This document shows, piece after piece, positions 9,649 to 18,944 of a stretch of 64,000 bases of DNA (position 1 is the first letter of the stretch; the number at the start of each line of letters is the position of its first letter). The notes beneath the pieces were generated by a model that worked only from the letters and a program-made list of their open reading frames with translations, ran no database searches and was not told the DNA's origin. Source of the DNA: an uncultured Prevotellaceae bacterium (lineage in GTDB: Bacteria; Bacteroidota; Bacteroidia; Bacteroidales; Bacteroidaceae); contig CASGAM010000023.1 in NCBI GenBank assembly GCA_949299545.1, forward strand, positions 124,001-188,000, read 5' to 3'. The position numbers and the translations under genes are program-made.

Positions 9649-9884
9649 TGGAAAAGGAAAACAAGTCTTTTTTCCCGAAACGGGAAAATATCATTATTGT
9701 GATGGCAGGTTGTCTGCTGGTCATACTGGGGTTTCTGCTGATGACAGGCCCGGGTACAGTCGACACGTATTATGAATCCGATATTTTCAATCCACGACGT
9801 ATTGGCATTGCGCCAGTCGTTTCGTTGGCAGGTTTTGTCGTCATAGCCGTTGGCATACTCTTTTTTCACAAGACAAAAGAATAG
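9645..9884 (+). CDS. small DUF3098 family membrane protein
   Basis: A 79-residue protein with two membrane helices (about residues 16-32, IIIVMAGCLLVILGFLL, and 54-73, PVVSLAGFVVIAVGILFF). Between them is the DUF3098 signature: MTGPGTVDTYYESDIFNPRR, then IGIAP. The function of the family is unknown. From general knowledge of Bacteroidetes, DUF3098 genes usually sit between ftsX and uppP. Here the gene is instead coupled to DUF2723 through an ATGA overlap, so it may be a second paralogue serving that protein. A double start (ATGATG) is present. Short length is normal for the family. Confidence 0.8.
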   Translation: MMEKENKSFFPKRENIIIVMAGCLLVILGFLLMTGPGTVDTYYESDIFNPRRIGIAPVVSLAGFVVIAVGILFFHKTKE

Positions 9885-10151
9885 GCTCAATGGTCATTGA
9901 CTCAAGATTATTTTGTTTTCATAATCAAAAAGAGGCTGAATGCCGGAATATTCCTATATTTGTATGTTATTAGTCTAACAATAAATAGTTGACAGAACAG
10001 TTGGCTATCAGCTTATCAACAAATTTAAAAATGATGAACCAGTTCACCGCAGCTCACCTCCAATAAACAGTTGAAAGCAACACCTCTATTATGAGTTAAT
10101 ATAAAAGAATTTATCATCAGAACATAAACAATATCTAAAGTCGCATGGCGT
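9885..10151. other. intergenic region upstream of the DUF1016 gene
   Basis: About 270 AT-rich bases. TATATTTG at 9955-9962 matches the TAnnTTTG promoter element but would leave a leader of nearly 190 bases. A tiny palindrome (TCAATG/CATTGA, 9888-9901) just after the DUF3098 stop is too short-looped to be a convincing terminator. No gene seen. Confidence 0.35.
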
Positions 10152-11237
10152 ATGAGCAAATCTATAAACATTTTGGATAAAGATTACCTGCAATGGGTGA
10201 AAGACCTATGCAGGCGTTATCGCCAAAGCCAGATTCAAGCAGCAGTGAAAGTAAACACCGAACAATTAAAATATAACTGGTTGCTGGGACGTGATATTGT
10301 GGAAATGAATATAGAGCAACGTTGGGGCGAGAGCGTAATAACACAACTCAGTAAAGATTTAAGGGCAGAAATGCCGGATGTCCAGGGACTATCAAAAACA
10401 AATATCTATTACTGCCGTAAATTTTACCAACTGTACAAACCTTCAAATGAAATTTTCCACCATCTTGAGGGAAAAACATCCGATGAGGAAATATTCCGCC
10501 AACTTGAGGGAATATTTGAAATACCTTGGCGTCACCATTGTCTAATAATGGATAAAGTAAAAGGCGACGTAGCAAAAGCAATGTTCTACATTCGTCAAAC
10601 CATAGAAAATGGCTGGAGTCGTTCCATGTTAATGAACTTCATCAATACGGACTTATATGAGCGGCAAGGCAAAGCATTAACCAATTTCAAGAATACTCTT
10701 CCCAAGATTAACAGCGATTTGGCTCAAGAAATAACCAAAGATCCGTACAACTTTGCATTCACCGGAATTACCCAACCATATAACGAACGAATGCTCAAAA
10801 GTGCATTGCTGAATAACATTACCCATTTCCTTACGGAATTAGGAACAGGCTTTGCGTATGTTGGCAAGGAATATCGCTTGCAAATAGGTCAAACAGAGAA
10901 TTTCATTGACTTGCTGTTCTACAACCTCAATCTGTCGTGTTACGTGGTTATAGAAGTGAAAATTGGTCAATTTGAATTTAAAGACATTGGTCAATTAGGA
11001 GGATATGTTGTTGCCTGTAATCATCAGCTTCGCAAAGAAGGGCGCGACAATCCCACTATTGGTTTACTCATTTGCAAGGAAAAAGACAGAGTACAAGCCC
11101 AATATGCATTGGAATCAAGTACTCAACCATTGGGCATCTCCGAATATGACCTTGAGAAATTCTATCCTGAAAAGGTAGAAGGAACAATTCCAACCATTAA
11201 AGAGATTGAGGAGAAGTTGAGCGAGAAACAAGAATAG
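10152..11237 (+). CDS. DUF1016/YhcG family PD-(D/E)XK nuclease
   Basis: A 361-residue protein with the two-domain architecture of the YhcG family. The N-terminal DUF1016 domain (about residues 8-170) is helical, with LLGRDIVEMNIEQRWGE and LSKTNIYYCRKFYQLY. The C-terminal PD-(D/E)XK nuclease-like domain (about 190-345) has FIDLLFYN (Asp253) and VVIEVKIGQF (Glu268, Lys270), so the expected catalytic residues are intact. The cellular role of these proteins is not established; they are often found as single genes in variable regions or beside defence genes. Here no restriction, toxin or recombinase gene is adjacent. The gene looks AT-richer than its neighbours, suggesting recent acquisition. It ends 45 bases from the convergent kinase gene, with no clear terminator between them. 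Confidence 0.9.
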   Translation: MSKSINILDKDYLQWVKDLCRRYRQSQIQAAVKVNTEQLKYNWLLGRDIVEMNIEQRWGESVITQLSKDLRAEMPDVQGLSKTNIYYCRKFYQLYKPSNEIFHHLEGKTSDEEIFRQLEGIFEIPWRHHCLIMDKVKGDVAKAMFYIRQTIENGWSRSMLMNFINTDLYERQGKALTNFKNTLPKINSDLAQEITKDPYNFAFTGITQPYNERMLKSALLNNITHFLTELGTGFAYVGKEYRLQIGQTENFIDLLFYNLNLSCYVVIEVKIGQFEFKDIGQLGGYVVACNHQLRKEGRDNPTIGLLICKEKDRVQAQYALESSTQPLGISEYDLEKFYPEKVEGTIPTIKEIEEKLSEKQE

Positions 11238-11282
11238 GCAAAGTGGATTAATGTATCAGCATCGGTATTCTTTATCGCCCGT

Positions 11283-12593
11283 TCAGCCCTTCCATCCCTG
11301 CGGAAAGCGAATCGTGAAGCGCGTCCAGCCGTCCTCACCGGTTTCCAGCGAGAAACGGCAACCGTGACGGTCTAATATCTCGCGCACCAACATAAGCCCG
11401 ATGCCTTGTCCGTCAGGCTTGGTGGAAAAGAAAGGCGTGAAGAGTTTCTCTTCATCATCTTTTGCAATGCCGCTGCCGTTATCCGCGATCTCTACCACGG
11501 CCGGATTACCGCCCGAACGGATGATGATCTCACCGTCCGCGCCGATGCTTTCGGCTGCATTCTTCACGATGTTGACCATCACCTGTTCAAAAAGGATGGG
11601 ATCCAAACGCACTTCGGGACCATCTCCGTCAGAAAGAATCTGCAAACGAATGTTCCGCCGACGACAGGCATCCTCCATCAACAGCCGGCAGGCGTCTATG
11701 CGACTATTCAGCCGAACCGTCTGCAAATGCGGCTCGGGAATGCGCACGATGTCGGCCAGCCGGGCAATGAAACGGTTCATGCCGTAGCAACGGTCGGAAC
11801 AGACCCGTATGATATGCCCCAAGTCACCCGTTTCGTCATACGGACTGACGATCTCGCCCAGCGAGTCGAGAGTAGAGGTTACGGCCGCCACACTGTTGTT
11901 CACCTCGTGGGCAATCATGCGGATAACTTTCTCATACGTCTTCTTCTCCGCCTTCACAATCTCAGAAGTCAGACTCTCTATCAAGAGGAACGGATGAGCG
12001 TAACCCCGGTCAACAAACGAAAGATGAGAACAGCGGTAAATCATCGCATCGCTCAGACGCACCGTCTCCACGCTGCCGGGCGGCAAACCGGCCAGCCGGG
12101 CAGCCAGGGGTGAAGACAGTTCGCCCAACAGGCGGCCAGTGACCTCGCTTTCCCCCATATTACCGAGGAAACCAAGCGCAGCCGCATTGGCGCCTGTTAT
12201 CCTGCGGTCAAAGTCAAAAAGGATAACGCCCATGGGCGACACCCGTATGAGTAAATCCAGAAAATGATTCTGTTCCCTGACGCGGAGGCGCTCGTTCTTG
12301 AGTTGCTCCATCAGCTTGTTGAAAAGATCCACTATGCGGTCGGCATCCTGCTGCCCCACATGAGCCAGCCGGCTGCTGAAATCCTGTTCGTTGAGCAAGT
12401 CCATGGCATTACCGATGGTATGCAGGGGCTTGACGGCCTTGCGGTAAAAATAATATAAGAAGAGAAGGCAGACCGCCACCGCGCTTTCCGCCACATAAAA
12501 AGCCGTCCCCGAAGGCGGCAGTAGGATGAAGAACAGAGCGCCGAGGGCGCAGAGCAACAACATCCAGACGATGAACAACCATTTGATGCGCAT
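11283..12593 (-). CDS. NtrB-like sensor histidine kinase
   Basis: A 436-residue inner membrane kinase. Two membrane helices at about residues 5-25 and 32-50 enclose only a very short periplasmic loop, so it probably senses something within the membrane or cytoplasm. A HAMP-like segment (about 52-105) and a PAS-like domain (about 108-205) follow. The phosphoacceptor His229 lies in MIAHEVNNSVAAV, a HEVNN H-box typical of NtrB/AtoS kinases that pair with sigma-54 regulators. The ATPase domain has the N box (NIVKNAAESI), G1 (DNGSGI), F box (FTPFFSTK) and G2 (GQGIGL). It is the last gene of the efflux operon, 3 bases after its cognate response regulator. Confidence 0.93.
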   Translation of the reverse strand: MRIKWLFIVWMLLLCALGALFFILLPPSGTAFYVAESAVAVCLLFLYYFYRKAVKPLHTIGNAMDLLNEQDFSSRLAHVGQQDADRIVDLFNKLMEQLKNERLRVREQNHFLDLLIRVSPMGVILFDFDRRITGANAAALGFLGNMGESEVTGRLLGELSSPLAARLAGLPPGSVETVRLSDAMIYRCSHLSFVDRGYAHPFLLIESLTSEIVKAEKKTYEKVIRMIAHEVNNSVAAVTSTLDSLGEIVSPYDETGDLGHIIRVCSDRCYGMNRFIARLADIVRIPEPHLQTVRLNSRIDACRLLMEDACRRRNIRLQILSDGDGPEVRLDPILFEQVMVNIVKNAAESIGADGEIIIRSGGNPAVVEIADNGSGIAKDDEEKLFTPFFSTKPDGQGIGLMLVREILDRHGCRFSLETGEDGWTRFTIRFPQGWKG

Positions 12594-12596
12594 GTG

Positions 12597-14000
12597 TCAA
12601 TAAGTTTTTTCATCCGCCGGAGACAAGTCGTCGCCAGGATGTATGTGGTATTTCTCCATCCGGCGGTAAAGCGCGCCACGGCTGATACCCAACGCAGCCG
12701 CCACTTGTGAAAGGTTGCCGCCAAATTGCCGGATGGTTTGTGTGATGGTCTGTCGCTCCACCTCCTCCAAAGTAAGTCCCTGCAAAGCAGTTGCGGCAGC
12801 TGCCGGCAAATCGCCGGCCGGGACAGCCTTGTATTGGCTTTGAAAATCGTCCGCTCCCAGTTCCCTTTTGCCGGACACCAGGACAGTCCGTTCCACAAGA
12901 TTCTTCAGCTCGCGGATATTACCCGGATAGGGTAACGACATCAGGAAGCGCATGGCATCCGGCTTGACGGACACGGGGTCGAGCCTGTATTGCCGGCATT
13001 GCCTCTTTATGAAATGTTCTGCCAGCAACGGTATGTCTTCCCTGCGTTCGCGCAAGGCCGGCAGGCGTACCGTAATCAGATTGATGCGATAGAACAAATC
13101 CTCACGGAAAGAGTGGTCGCGTATCATCTGACGCAAGTCGGCGTTTGTGGCACTGACGACCCGCACATCGGCCTTCCGCTGGCGGCTGTCGCCCAACACC
13201 TCGTAAGTCTGGTCCTGCAGCACACGCAACAGTTTGACCTGGCAAGCCGGATCCAGATCACCTATCTCGTCCAGGAAAATGGTGCCTTTCTCAGCCAACT
13301 CGAAACGCCCGGTACGGTCGCTCACGGCATCCGTGAAAGCCCCCTTTCTGTGACCGAACATCTCACTCTCGAACAGGGTCTGCGATATGCCGCCCAGGTT
13401 TACCTTGACAAAAGACTTGCCGGCACGCAGGCTGTTGCGATGGATGGTTTCGGCTATCAACTCCTTACCCGTTCCGTTCTCACCGGTAATCAGCACGGGA
13501 GCATTCGTGGCGGCTACCCGTCGCACCACTTCCAGAACCTCTTCCAACGCTTCGCTATGCCCTACAATCAGGCTGCGGTCGAACGTACCGTCACCACCGC
13601 CCGCTGCCGGTTGCCCTGCCGCAGTTGTCCCGCCGTTCAGTTCCAGCGCTATCCCCACCCGTTGCATCAGCACCAGATTGTTCCATGGCTTGGTAATAAA
13701 GTCGAAAGCGCCCGCCTGCATCCCTCTCACGGCTAATTCGATACTGCCCCATGCCGTCATGAGAATGACGGGCACGTGGGGCAAGGCGACCTTCATCCGT
13801 CCCAACAGGCGAAGGCCGTCGGCGCCATCGGTAGAGATACCGAAATTCATGTCCATCAGTATCAGCTGCGGCGTCATCTCGCGGATGGCCGCCATCGCCT
13901 CCGAAGGTCCCGGAACGGCAACCGCTTCCAGGCCGCTCCGCTTCAACAGGAAAGTGAGCGACGAACGAATCGCGTTGTCATCATCTATCACTAATATCAT
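12597..14000 (-). CDS. NtrC-family sigma-54-dependent response regulator
   Basis: A 467-residue activator. The receiver domain (1-118) has the acidic pocket Asp6-8, phosphoacceptor Asp50 (LILMDMNFG) and Lys104 (FITKPW). The AAA+ domain (about 147-375) has Walker A GENGTGKE (173-180), the sigma-54 contact loop as GAFTDA (220-225) instead of GAFTGA, Walker [11 protein letters not shown] (241-250) and arginine-finger region [11 protein letters not shown] Fis-type helix-turn-helix closes the protein (about 412-452, with [20 protein letters not shown]). It activates sigma-54 RNA polymerase when phosphorylated by the kinase encoded next. Its likely target is the sigma-54 promoter at 22797-22812 in front of its own operon, with the palindrome at 22856-22873 as enhancer site; this is inferred from position, not shown. 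Confidence 0.95.
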   Translation of the reverse strand: MILVIDDDNAIRSSLTFLLKRSGLEAVAVPGPSEAMAAIREMTPQLILMDMNFGISTDGADGLRLLGRMKVALPHVPVILMTAWGSIELAVRGMQAGAFDFITKPWNNLVLMQRVGIALELNGGTTAAGQPAAGGGDGTFDRSLIVGHSEALEEVLEVVRRVAATNAPVLITGENGTGKELIAETIHRNSLRAGKSFVKVNLGGISQTLFESEMFGHRKGAFTDAVSDRTGRFELAEKGTIFLDEIGDLDPACQVKLLRVLQDQTYEVLGDSRQRKADVRVVSATNADLRQMIRDHSFREDLFYRINLITVRLPALRERREDIPLLAEHFIKRQCRQYRLDPVSVKPDAMRFLMSLPYPGNIRELKNLVERTVLVSGKRELGADDFQSQYKAVPAGDLPAAAATALQGLTLEEVERQTITQTIRQFGGNLSQVAAALGISRGALYRRMEKYHIHPGDDLSPADEKTY

Positions 14001-14023
14001 AACAGTGACAAAGTTAATTCTTT

Positions 14024-15580
14024 TTATCGTACAATCTGCTCAAAATCGGCGTCAATGTTCGTCTGCGCCGCAAAATCCCACAACGTGATGCTACGTATCT
14101 GGTAATAATAATACCAATAGCTGAACAGTTCGTTGATACATTTGCGACGCGCATCATCCTTGCTGCTTTGCGCGTCATTCAGGTCGAGCGTACTGATGCG
14201 ACCGATGAGAAACGTTTCCATGTTCGTACGGTAACGCCGCTGCGCGATGGAGTCGGCCGCAATGGCGATGTGCAGCTGGTTAACCTGATTGTTAAACTGT
14301 TCGGTCAGCACGAACAGGCTCTGGTTGAAATCGGTAGCCTCTTTACGCAACTGCTGGCGCACCACCTCACGGTTGCTTTCAGCCACTTTGACCTGGCCGC
14401 GCCGCTTGCCCCAGTCAAGCAACGGGATTCGCATGCCGACTTCTACCACCTGATTGTCTTTCAACTCCCGATAGGCATTGTCAAACACATTGTCGGAACC
14501 TGTAAAACCGACCTGCGCATAGAGTGAAACCTGCCGGCGGTTGCCTTTGGTCTGCGCCACATAATAGTCGGCTTCCAACTGGCGCCGCCGTATGTTGTAA
14601 GAGAAAGCGTTGTTGGCCAATGCCTTTTCAAGCACCTCGTCGTAATTGAGTTGCAGCGACGGTACCTCGTCGGGCAGTACGGGTATCAGCTCATCCACAT
14701 TGTCCAGCGCCAAATATGAACACAACGAGAACATCTGCGACCTCAGGCTGCTTTCGCTGGAAGTCAGCGACGAACGGGCATTCAACACGTTGAGCCGTAA
14801 CTGCAGCAGGTCATTCTCGCTGATGCGCCCCATGCGCCGTTTGCTTTCGGCCACCTCGCACAGTTTCTCCGCATTCTGCAAGTTCTGTCGGGCGATGGTC
14901 ACATTCTCGCGTGCCAGCAACAGGTTGAAAAAATATTGTATGACGGTCATCGTCACCTGTTCGGTAGCGGTCAGGAAGTTGGCTTGTGCTTCGGCGTAAC
15001 GCAACGGCTCGATGCGCCGGTTCCACTTCACGGTGTTCACACCGAAGATGGGCTGGTTCAGGGTCAGCACTACCGGTACGGCCATAAACTGGCGCCCGGC
15101 CTTGCCGCCTCCGAGTTGCGTCATGAAATCGAGCGATGTGCTGAGCGAAAGCGTACCGCCCGTAAACCAAATGCTCTGGTCGATGGAAAGCGCCCCGTTA
15201 AGGCTCATGTAATCGTTCCGCACGTAGGTGTGCGAACCGTCGCTCTGCTGATAGACACTGTAGTTCTTGCGATAGCTGGGCATGGTCGTTGAAAAGTTTA
15301 CTTCCGGCAACAGGTTGGCACGGAATGTGCGGTAGCTCCAATAGGCCGACTTCAACTGTCCCAAGGCCGATGCAGCGTCCACGCTCTGCTTGCGTGCCAG
15401 GGCAATGGCCTCGGGCAACGTAATTGTACGGGTCGCCCCTTCTCCAGCTGCCGACGGGCCGGCCACCGACAACAGGACACACGCAAGCAGGAACACGCGG
15501 AAGCGTTCTGAAAAAAATGAAAAATGAAAATAGTTCGTCATAACATGAATGCTCATTTGTTTTATGGAATGCCCTGCCAA
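14024..15580 (-). CDS. TolC-family outer membrane efflux protein
   Basis: A protein of about 505-518 residues with OEP repeats: TLPEAIALARKQSVDAASAL near the N-terminus, then long helical segments with QNLQNAEKLCEVAESKRRMG and NDLLQLRLNVLNARSSL. The second repeat has GMRIPLLDWGKRRGQVKVAE and FLIGRISTLDLNDAQ. It should form the outer membrane and periplasmic tunnel through which the ABC pump expels its substrate. The open frame starts at 15580, but the in-frame ATG at 15541 (MTNYFHFSFF) puts a normal signal peptide (cleavage near GPSAAGEG) at the N-terminus and is the likelier start. It lies downstream of the four permeases and the ATPase in the same operon. Confidence 0.93.
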   Translation of the reverse strand: MAGHSIKQMSIHVMTNYFHFSFFSERFRVFLLACVLLSVAGPSAAGEGATRTITLPEAIALARKQSVDAASALGQLKSAYWSYRTFRANLLPEVNFSTTMPSYRKNYSVYQQSDGSHTYVRNDYMSLNGALSIDQSIWFTGGTLSLSTSLDFMTQLGGGKAGRQFMAVPVVLTLNQPIFGVNTVKWNRRIEPLRYAEAQANFLTATEQVTMTVIQYFFNLLLARENVTIARQNLQNAEKLCEVAESKRRMGRISENDLLQLRLNVLNARSSLTSSESSLRSQMFSLCSYLALDNVDELIPVLPDEVPSLQLNYDEVLEKALANNAFSYNIRRRQLEADYYVAQTKGNRRQVSLYAQVGFTGSDNVFDNAYRELKDNQVVEVGMRIPLLDWGKRRGQVKVAESNREVVRQQLRKEATDFNQSLFVLTEQFNNQVNQLHIAIAADSIAQRRYRTNMETFLIGRISTLDLNDAQSSKDDARRKCINELFSYWYYYYQIRSITLWDFAAQTNIDADFEQIVR

Positions 15581-15601
15581 AGGAAGGGTTCCGAGAAGGC
15601 G

Positions 15602-16852
15602 TCACTCATCGTGCAGTGAATCCGTCGGTGACTTACGGCTGATCCCCCAGGCCGGAATGCAAATGCCGACACTCACCACCAAAGCGGTCAACAGCCAGAC
15701 CATGGACATGATGACGGCAAAGTGCAACTTGAAGTTCTCATACCAGTAATGGACAAACTGACTGCAGTTTCCGTTATCCGGCAAGAAAAAACCTTCATGA
15801 AGCGCATATTGCAGATAAATAACACTCCCGGCCGTCACGGCAACCGTGGCCAGTACAAGCCCTTCGCTTACAAACAACCCGACGACTCCGGCCGACGTAG
15901 CGCCGAAACTCTTCATGATGCCGACTTCTTCGCGCCGGCTCCGGGTCTGCATCCAGAAGGCACCTGTAACCCCGAAGAACAGGCAGAAAAGAAAGAAAGC
16001 CATCAGAAGCATATTGATCCTATAATCGTAATCCATCTGGATAGTACTCCGTTTCACGTAGTCTTCATAAGAACTCACGCTCTGCACAAAAAAGTTGCCC
16101 GCGCAAAGCGTTTTCTGAACCCACGGACGAAACTCCGAAAGAAAATCTTCCGCATCAATACCCTCACGCAAACGGAATACAATGTTTGCATCTTCAGGAT
16201 GCCGTTGTCCGAAAACGACTTGTTGGGGCGCCCGTTCGGGACGCACTTTTATGGGTTGAACCGTAGCGATGACCCGTACTTCTTTGCCTTCTAAAATAGA
16301 CCTCCCCAATGTCGGTCCGTCCTCAAATGCGCCTTCGGTCATAATCTTTTGTTTTTGAAATCCCATCGAGTCTATTTCCGCTATCGAAGGACCTCCTGCC
16401 GACTGAAAACGGTAAGTCTTGAAATAATCGCTCTGAGGGACATATTCCAGACAAAACATCGTTAGCATGACAGAGTCTTTAAAAAAATTAAAAGCGCTTG
16501 ATGACCAGGAGGCTCCTCCCGGGGCAAAATCCCCCATCTGAAAAGAAGCTGACTCCACACCGGGATAATGGCGCACCTGTTCCAATAACCGCCATTTGAC
16601 CGAACGCCGGTTTTCCAACTCATCGGCATCCCGACTGTAAAAAGAAGACGAGGACGGATAAGTGGACAACTTGATGAGGAAAAGATTTTCCTTATCATAT
16701 CCGTCCGGCAAAAGGTTCACATACGTTTGCACCACCAACGGGTCGACAAAGTGCCACAGGATGATGCTGACCGCCACCAGTTCGGCCAACAGCCAACCGT
16801 TGCGTTTCTTCTTTGCCCACAGATTCTTAAAAACCAAACGTATCATACTCAT
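15602..16852 (-). CDS. FtsX/MacB-type ABC permease, second copy of the ~415-residue type
   Basis: A 416-residue permease. One N-terminal membrane helix (about residues 20-40) is followed by a large periplasmic MacB-like core domain (about 45-280). Three C-terminal helices (about 282-305, 325-350 and 378-402) form the FtsX domain. The cytoplasmic coupling region RSRREEVGIMKSFGATSAGV is the signature that contacts the ATPase. The C-terminus (ISRKSPTDSLHDE) and N-terminus (NGWLLAELVAVSI) closely parallel those of the gene at 18945-20192, so these are paralogues from a duplication. It begins directly after the stop of its partner permease (no spacer), supporting a permease pair. Confidence 0.9.
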   Translation of the reverse strand: MSMIRLVFKNLWAKKKRNGWLLAELVAVSIILWHFVDPLVVQTYVNLLPDGYDKENLFLIKLSTYPSSSSFYSRDADELENRRSVKWRLLEQVRHYPGVESASFQMGDFAPGGASWSSSAFNFFKDSVMLTMFCLEYVPQSDYFKTYRFQSAGGPSIAEIDSMGFQKQKIMTEGAFEDGPTLGRSILEGKEVRVIATVQPIKVRPERAPQQVVFGQRHPEDANIVFRLREGIDAEDFLSEFRPWVQKTLCAGNFFVQSVSSYEDYVKRSTIQMDYDYRINMLLMAFFLFCLFFGVTGAFWMQTRSRREEVGIMKSFGATSAGVVGLFVSEGLVLATVAVTAGSVIYLQYALHEGFFLPDNGNCSQFVHYWYENFKLHFAVIMSMVWLLTALVVSVGICIPAWGISRKSPTDSLHDE

Positions 16853-18157
16853 TTATTTTTTCTGGTTCAACGAATATACAATCTCCGCCTTCAATGCATT
16901 CCAGGCCGGAATGAGGGCCGATACCACATTCAGTACCGCACACACCAAAAAGGCCGACAGAAATATCCACGGAGAAAAAAGCATTTCGCCCCTTAACAAG
17001 ACGTCATCCGTGTTTTCCGTAAAAATATAAAAGCCGGGACTGAAGAAATCGAACACCCAATGGCGTCCCCATACCAATACGCACCACGAAATCAGCAAAC
17101 CGAAACATCCGCCTATCAATGTCAGCACCAGATTCTCGCCCATCACCTGACCGAGCAAATGCCGGCGGGTGGCTCCGAAAGCCTTGCAAACGCCCATCTC
17201 GGAGAGACGCTTTTCCATGCGTCCGGCAATCATGCCGCTCAGGTTAAGCGCCGGAACAAGAAGAAACACGATTAGCAATCCGCCAAAGATTCTGAGCGAT
17301 TTAGCCAACTTTTCATCTTCTCCCCCACTATTTCCGGCGATATTCGCCCGCCAGCTTTTGTAGGGCGTTTCTACAAAGACATGTTGCTCCTCATCGTTTA
17401 CGTTGACCTGACGCATCCGTTCCTCTATCTCCGCCTGTATCTGCCGGCCATTATCCTCGGACGCCCGTATGCAAACCTTATAACGGCCGCACACATTGAA
17501 AGGGTCAGGAATCTCTGTCTCTTTCAGACAAGTGTAAGGCGTGTAAACCTGCGCATAGGCTCTCGGCGTGAGGCTGCTGGCATCGCGCACCACACCTGTC
17601 ACCACATAGTCGGTGAGATTCATCCAGATCGTTTTGCCGACAGCCTCCTCAGCGCTGCCGAACAACTGTCCGGCCAACGACGCCGCAATCACGGTACAAT
17701 ACCGGCCGCTGTGAAAATCTGCTTCGGTGAAAGGCTTGCCCGCCAGAAATTCAAAATTGAATACCCGGAAGAAGTCCGTGTCGGTTGCCATAACCTTGAC
17801 AACTCTCATGTTTTTGCCATCGGGCAACTGTACGAAGACATCATTAAAACATTGTAAAGCCGTCACATGACCATACTTCCGGAGCGGATAAAACCACTCC
17901 TTGACGGTACGCAGAGAGATAGCTCCCGCAGAGGACATATAGGAGCCGTTGGCCGTATTGACGAACTCTGCCCGTTCAGACACCCACAGTTCGTCCCTGT
18001 CATACTCGGGATAGATGGATCCGACACGGATATACTGGAACGTGATGACAATCATCGTCAGCGCCACCGGTATGGCCGTCCCGATGATGTAGAGCGTGCC
18101 GAACAGCCGGTCCTGCCGCAACAACTGCCAGGTCTGTTTTATATATCGCTTTATCAT
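16853..18157 (-). CDS. FtsX/MacB-type ABC permease, second copy of the 434-residue type
   Basis: A 434-residue permease with an N-terminal membrane helix (GTAIPVALTMIVITFQYI, about 27-44), a MacB-like periplasmic domain and three C-terminal helices. The coupling segment is EKRLSEMGVCKAFGATRRHL and the C-terminus reads LIPAWNALKAEIVYSLNQKK. The N-terminus KRYIKQTWQLLRQDRLFGTL is nearly the same as in the gene at 20198-21502 (same length), so this is a paralogue. It lies 55 bases after the ATPase gene and is immediately followed by its partner permease. Confidence 0.9.
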   Translation of the reverse strand: MIKRYIKQTWQLLRQDRLFGTLYIIGTAIPVALTMIVITFQYIRVGSIYPEYDRDELWVSERAEFVNTANGSYMSSAGAISLRTVKEWFYPLRKYGHVTALQCFNDVFVQLPDGKNMRVVKVMATDTDFFRVFNFEFLAGKPFTEADFHSGRYCTVIAASLAGQLFGSAEEAVGKTIWMNLTDYVVTGVVRDASSLTPRAYAQVYTPYTCLKETEIPDPFNVCGRYKVCIRASEDNGRQIQAEIEERMRQVNVNDEEQHVFVETPYKSWRANIAGNSGGEDEKLAKSLRIFGGLLIVFLLVPALNLSGMIAGRMEKRLSEMGVCKAFGATRRHLLGQVMGENLVLTLIGGCFGLLISWCVLVWGRHWVFDFFSPGFYIFTENTDDVLLRGEMLFSPWIFLSAFLVCAVLNVVSALIPAWNALKAEIVYSLNQKK

Positions 18158-18212
18158 TTTGCTTTCAGTTCAAGTGTTTTTATAATCTGAATCTTTCTGC
18201 GGACAAACGGCA

Positions 18213-18890
18213 TCAGTCCACCTGTCGTCCGTCGAAGAAATGGATGGTTCGAGAAGAGAGGCGTGCCTGCTCTTCGTTGTGCGTCACCATGACGATGGTG
18301 CGGCCGTCTTCCTTGTTCAGGCGACAAAGAATGTCCATCACCTCCGCGCCCATCTTGGAATCGAGGTTACCCGTAGGCTCGTCGGCCAGGATGATTTCCG
18401 GGTTGCCGATGATGGCACGGGCGATGGCCACGCGCTGGCATTGTCCGCCCGACAGTTGCGAAGGCATGTGCTTCATGCGGTGGGTCAGCCCCACACGTTC
18501 AAGAACCTCTTTGGCGCGCCGCGTGCGTTCGCTGCCGGACATCTTGCGGAAGATGAGCGGCAGTTCCACATTGTCGAGTACGTTCAGCGTGTTTATCAGA
18601 TGGAACGACTGGAAGACGAAACCTAACATGCGGTTACGGAAGGCGGCCTGCTGGCGGTCGCTCATCTTCGAGGAAACCGGCGTACCGCCTAATTCCAAAG
18701 TACCGCTGGTGGGGTTGTCTAAAAGTCCGATGATGTTCAGCAGTGTGGACTTGCCGCAGCCTGATGGACCCATCACACTCAGGAACTCGCCTTTTTCCAC
18801 CGTCAGGTTGACGTTCTCCAAAGCCTGTGTCTCGATTTCGTTTGTGCGGTATATCTTGTTGATACCGGTCAGTTGAATCATGTTGTTCAT
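18213..18890 (-). CDS. ABC transporter ATPase (MacB/LolD type)
   Basis: A 225-residue ATPase. Walker A is GPSGCGKST (41-49), the Q-loop lies in FVFQSFHLINTLNVLDNVEL, and the signature motif is LSGGQCQRVAIARAI. Walker B with D-loop is IILADEPTGNLDS, and the H-loop is VTHNEEQA. It belongs to the class that drives MacB/LolCDE/FtsX-type permeases by mechanotransmission, not by carrying the substrate through a channel. It is the only ATPase in an operon with four permeases, so it presumably powers both permease pairs, or one pair depends on an ATPase elsewhere. Confidence 0.95.
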   Translation of the reverse strand: MNNMIQLTGINKIYRTNEIETQALENVNLTVEKGEFLSVMGPSGCGKSTLLNIIGLLDNPTSGTLELGGTPVSSKMSDRQQAAFRNRMLGFVFQSFHLINTLNVLDNVELPLIFRKMSGSERTRRAKEVLERVGLTHRMKHMPSQLSGGQCQRVAIARAIIGNPEIILADEPTGNLDSKMGAEVMDILCRLNKEDGRTIVMVTHNEEQARLSSRTIHFFDGRQVD

Positions 18891-18944
18891 AATTGTATGG
18901 ATTTTGTTTTTATGATGTGATATTATATTGAAATCAAGGTATTT

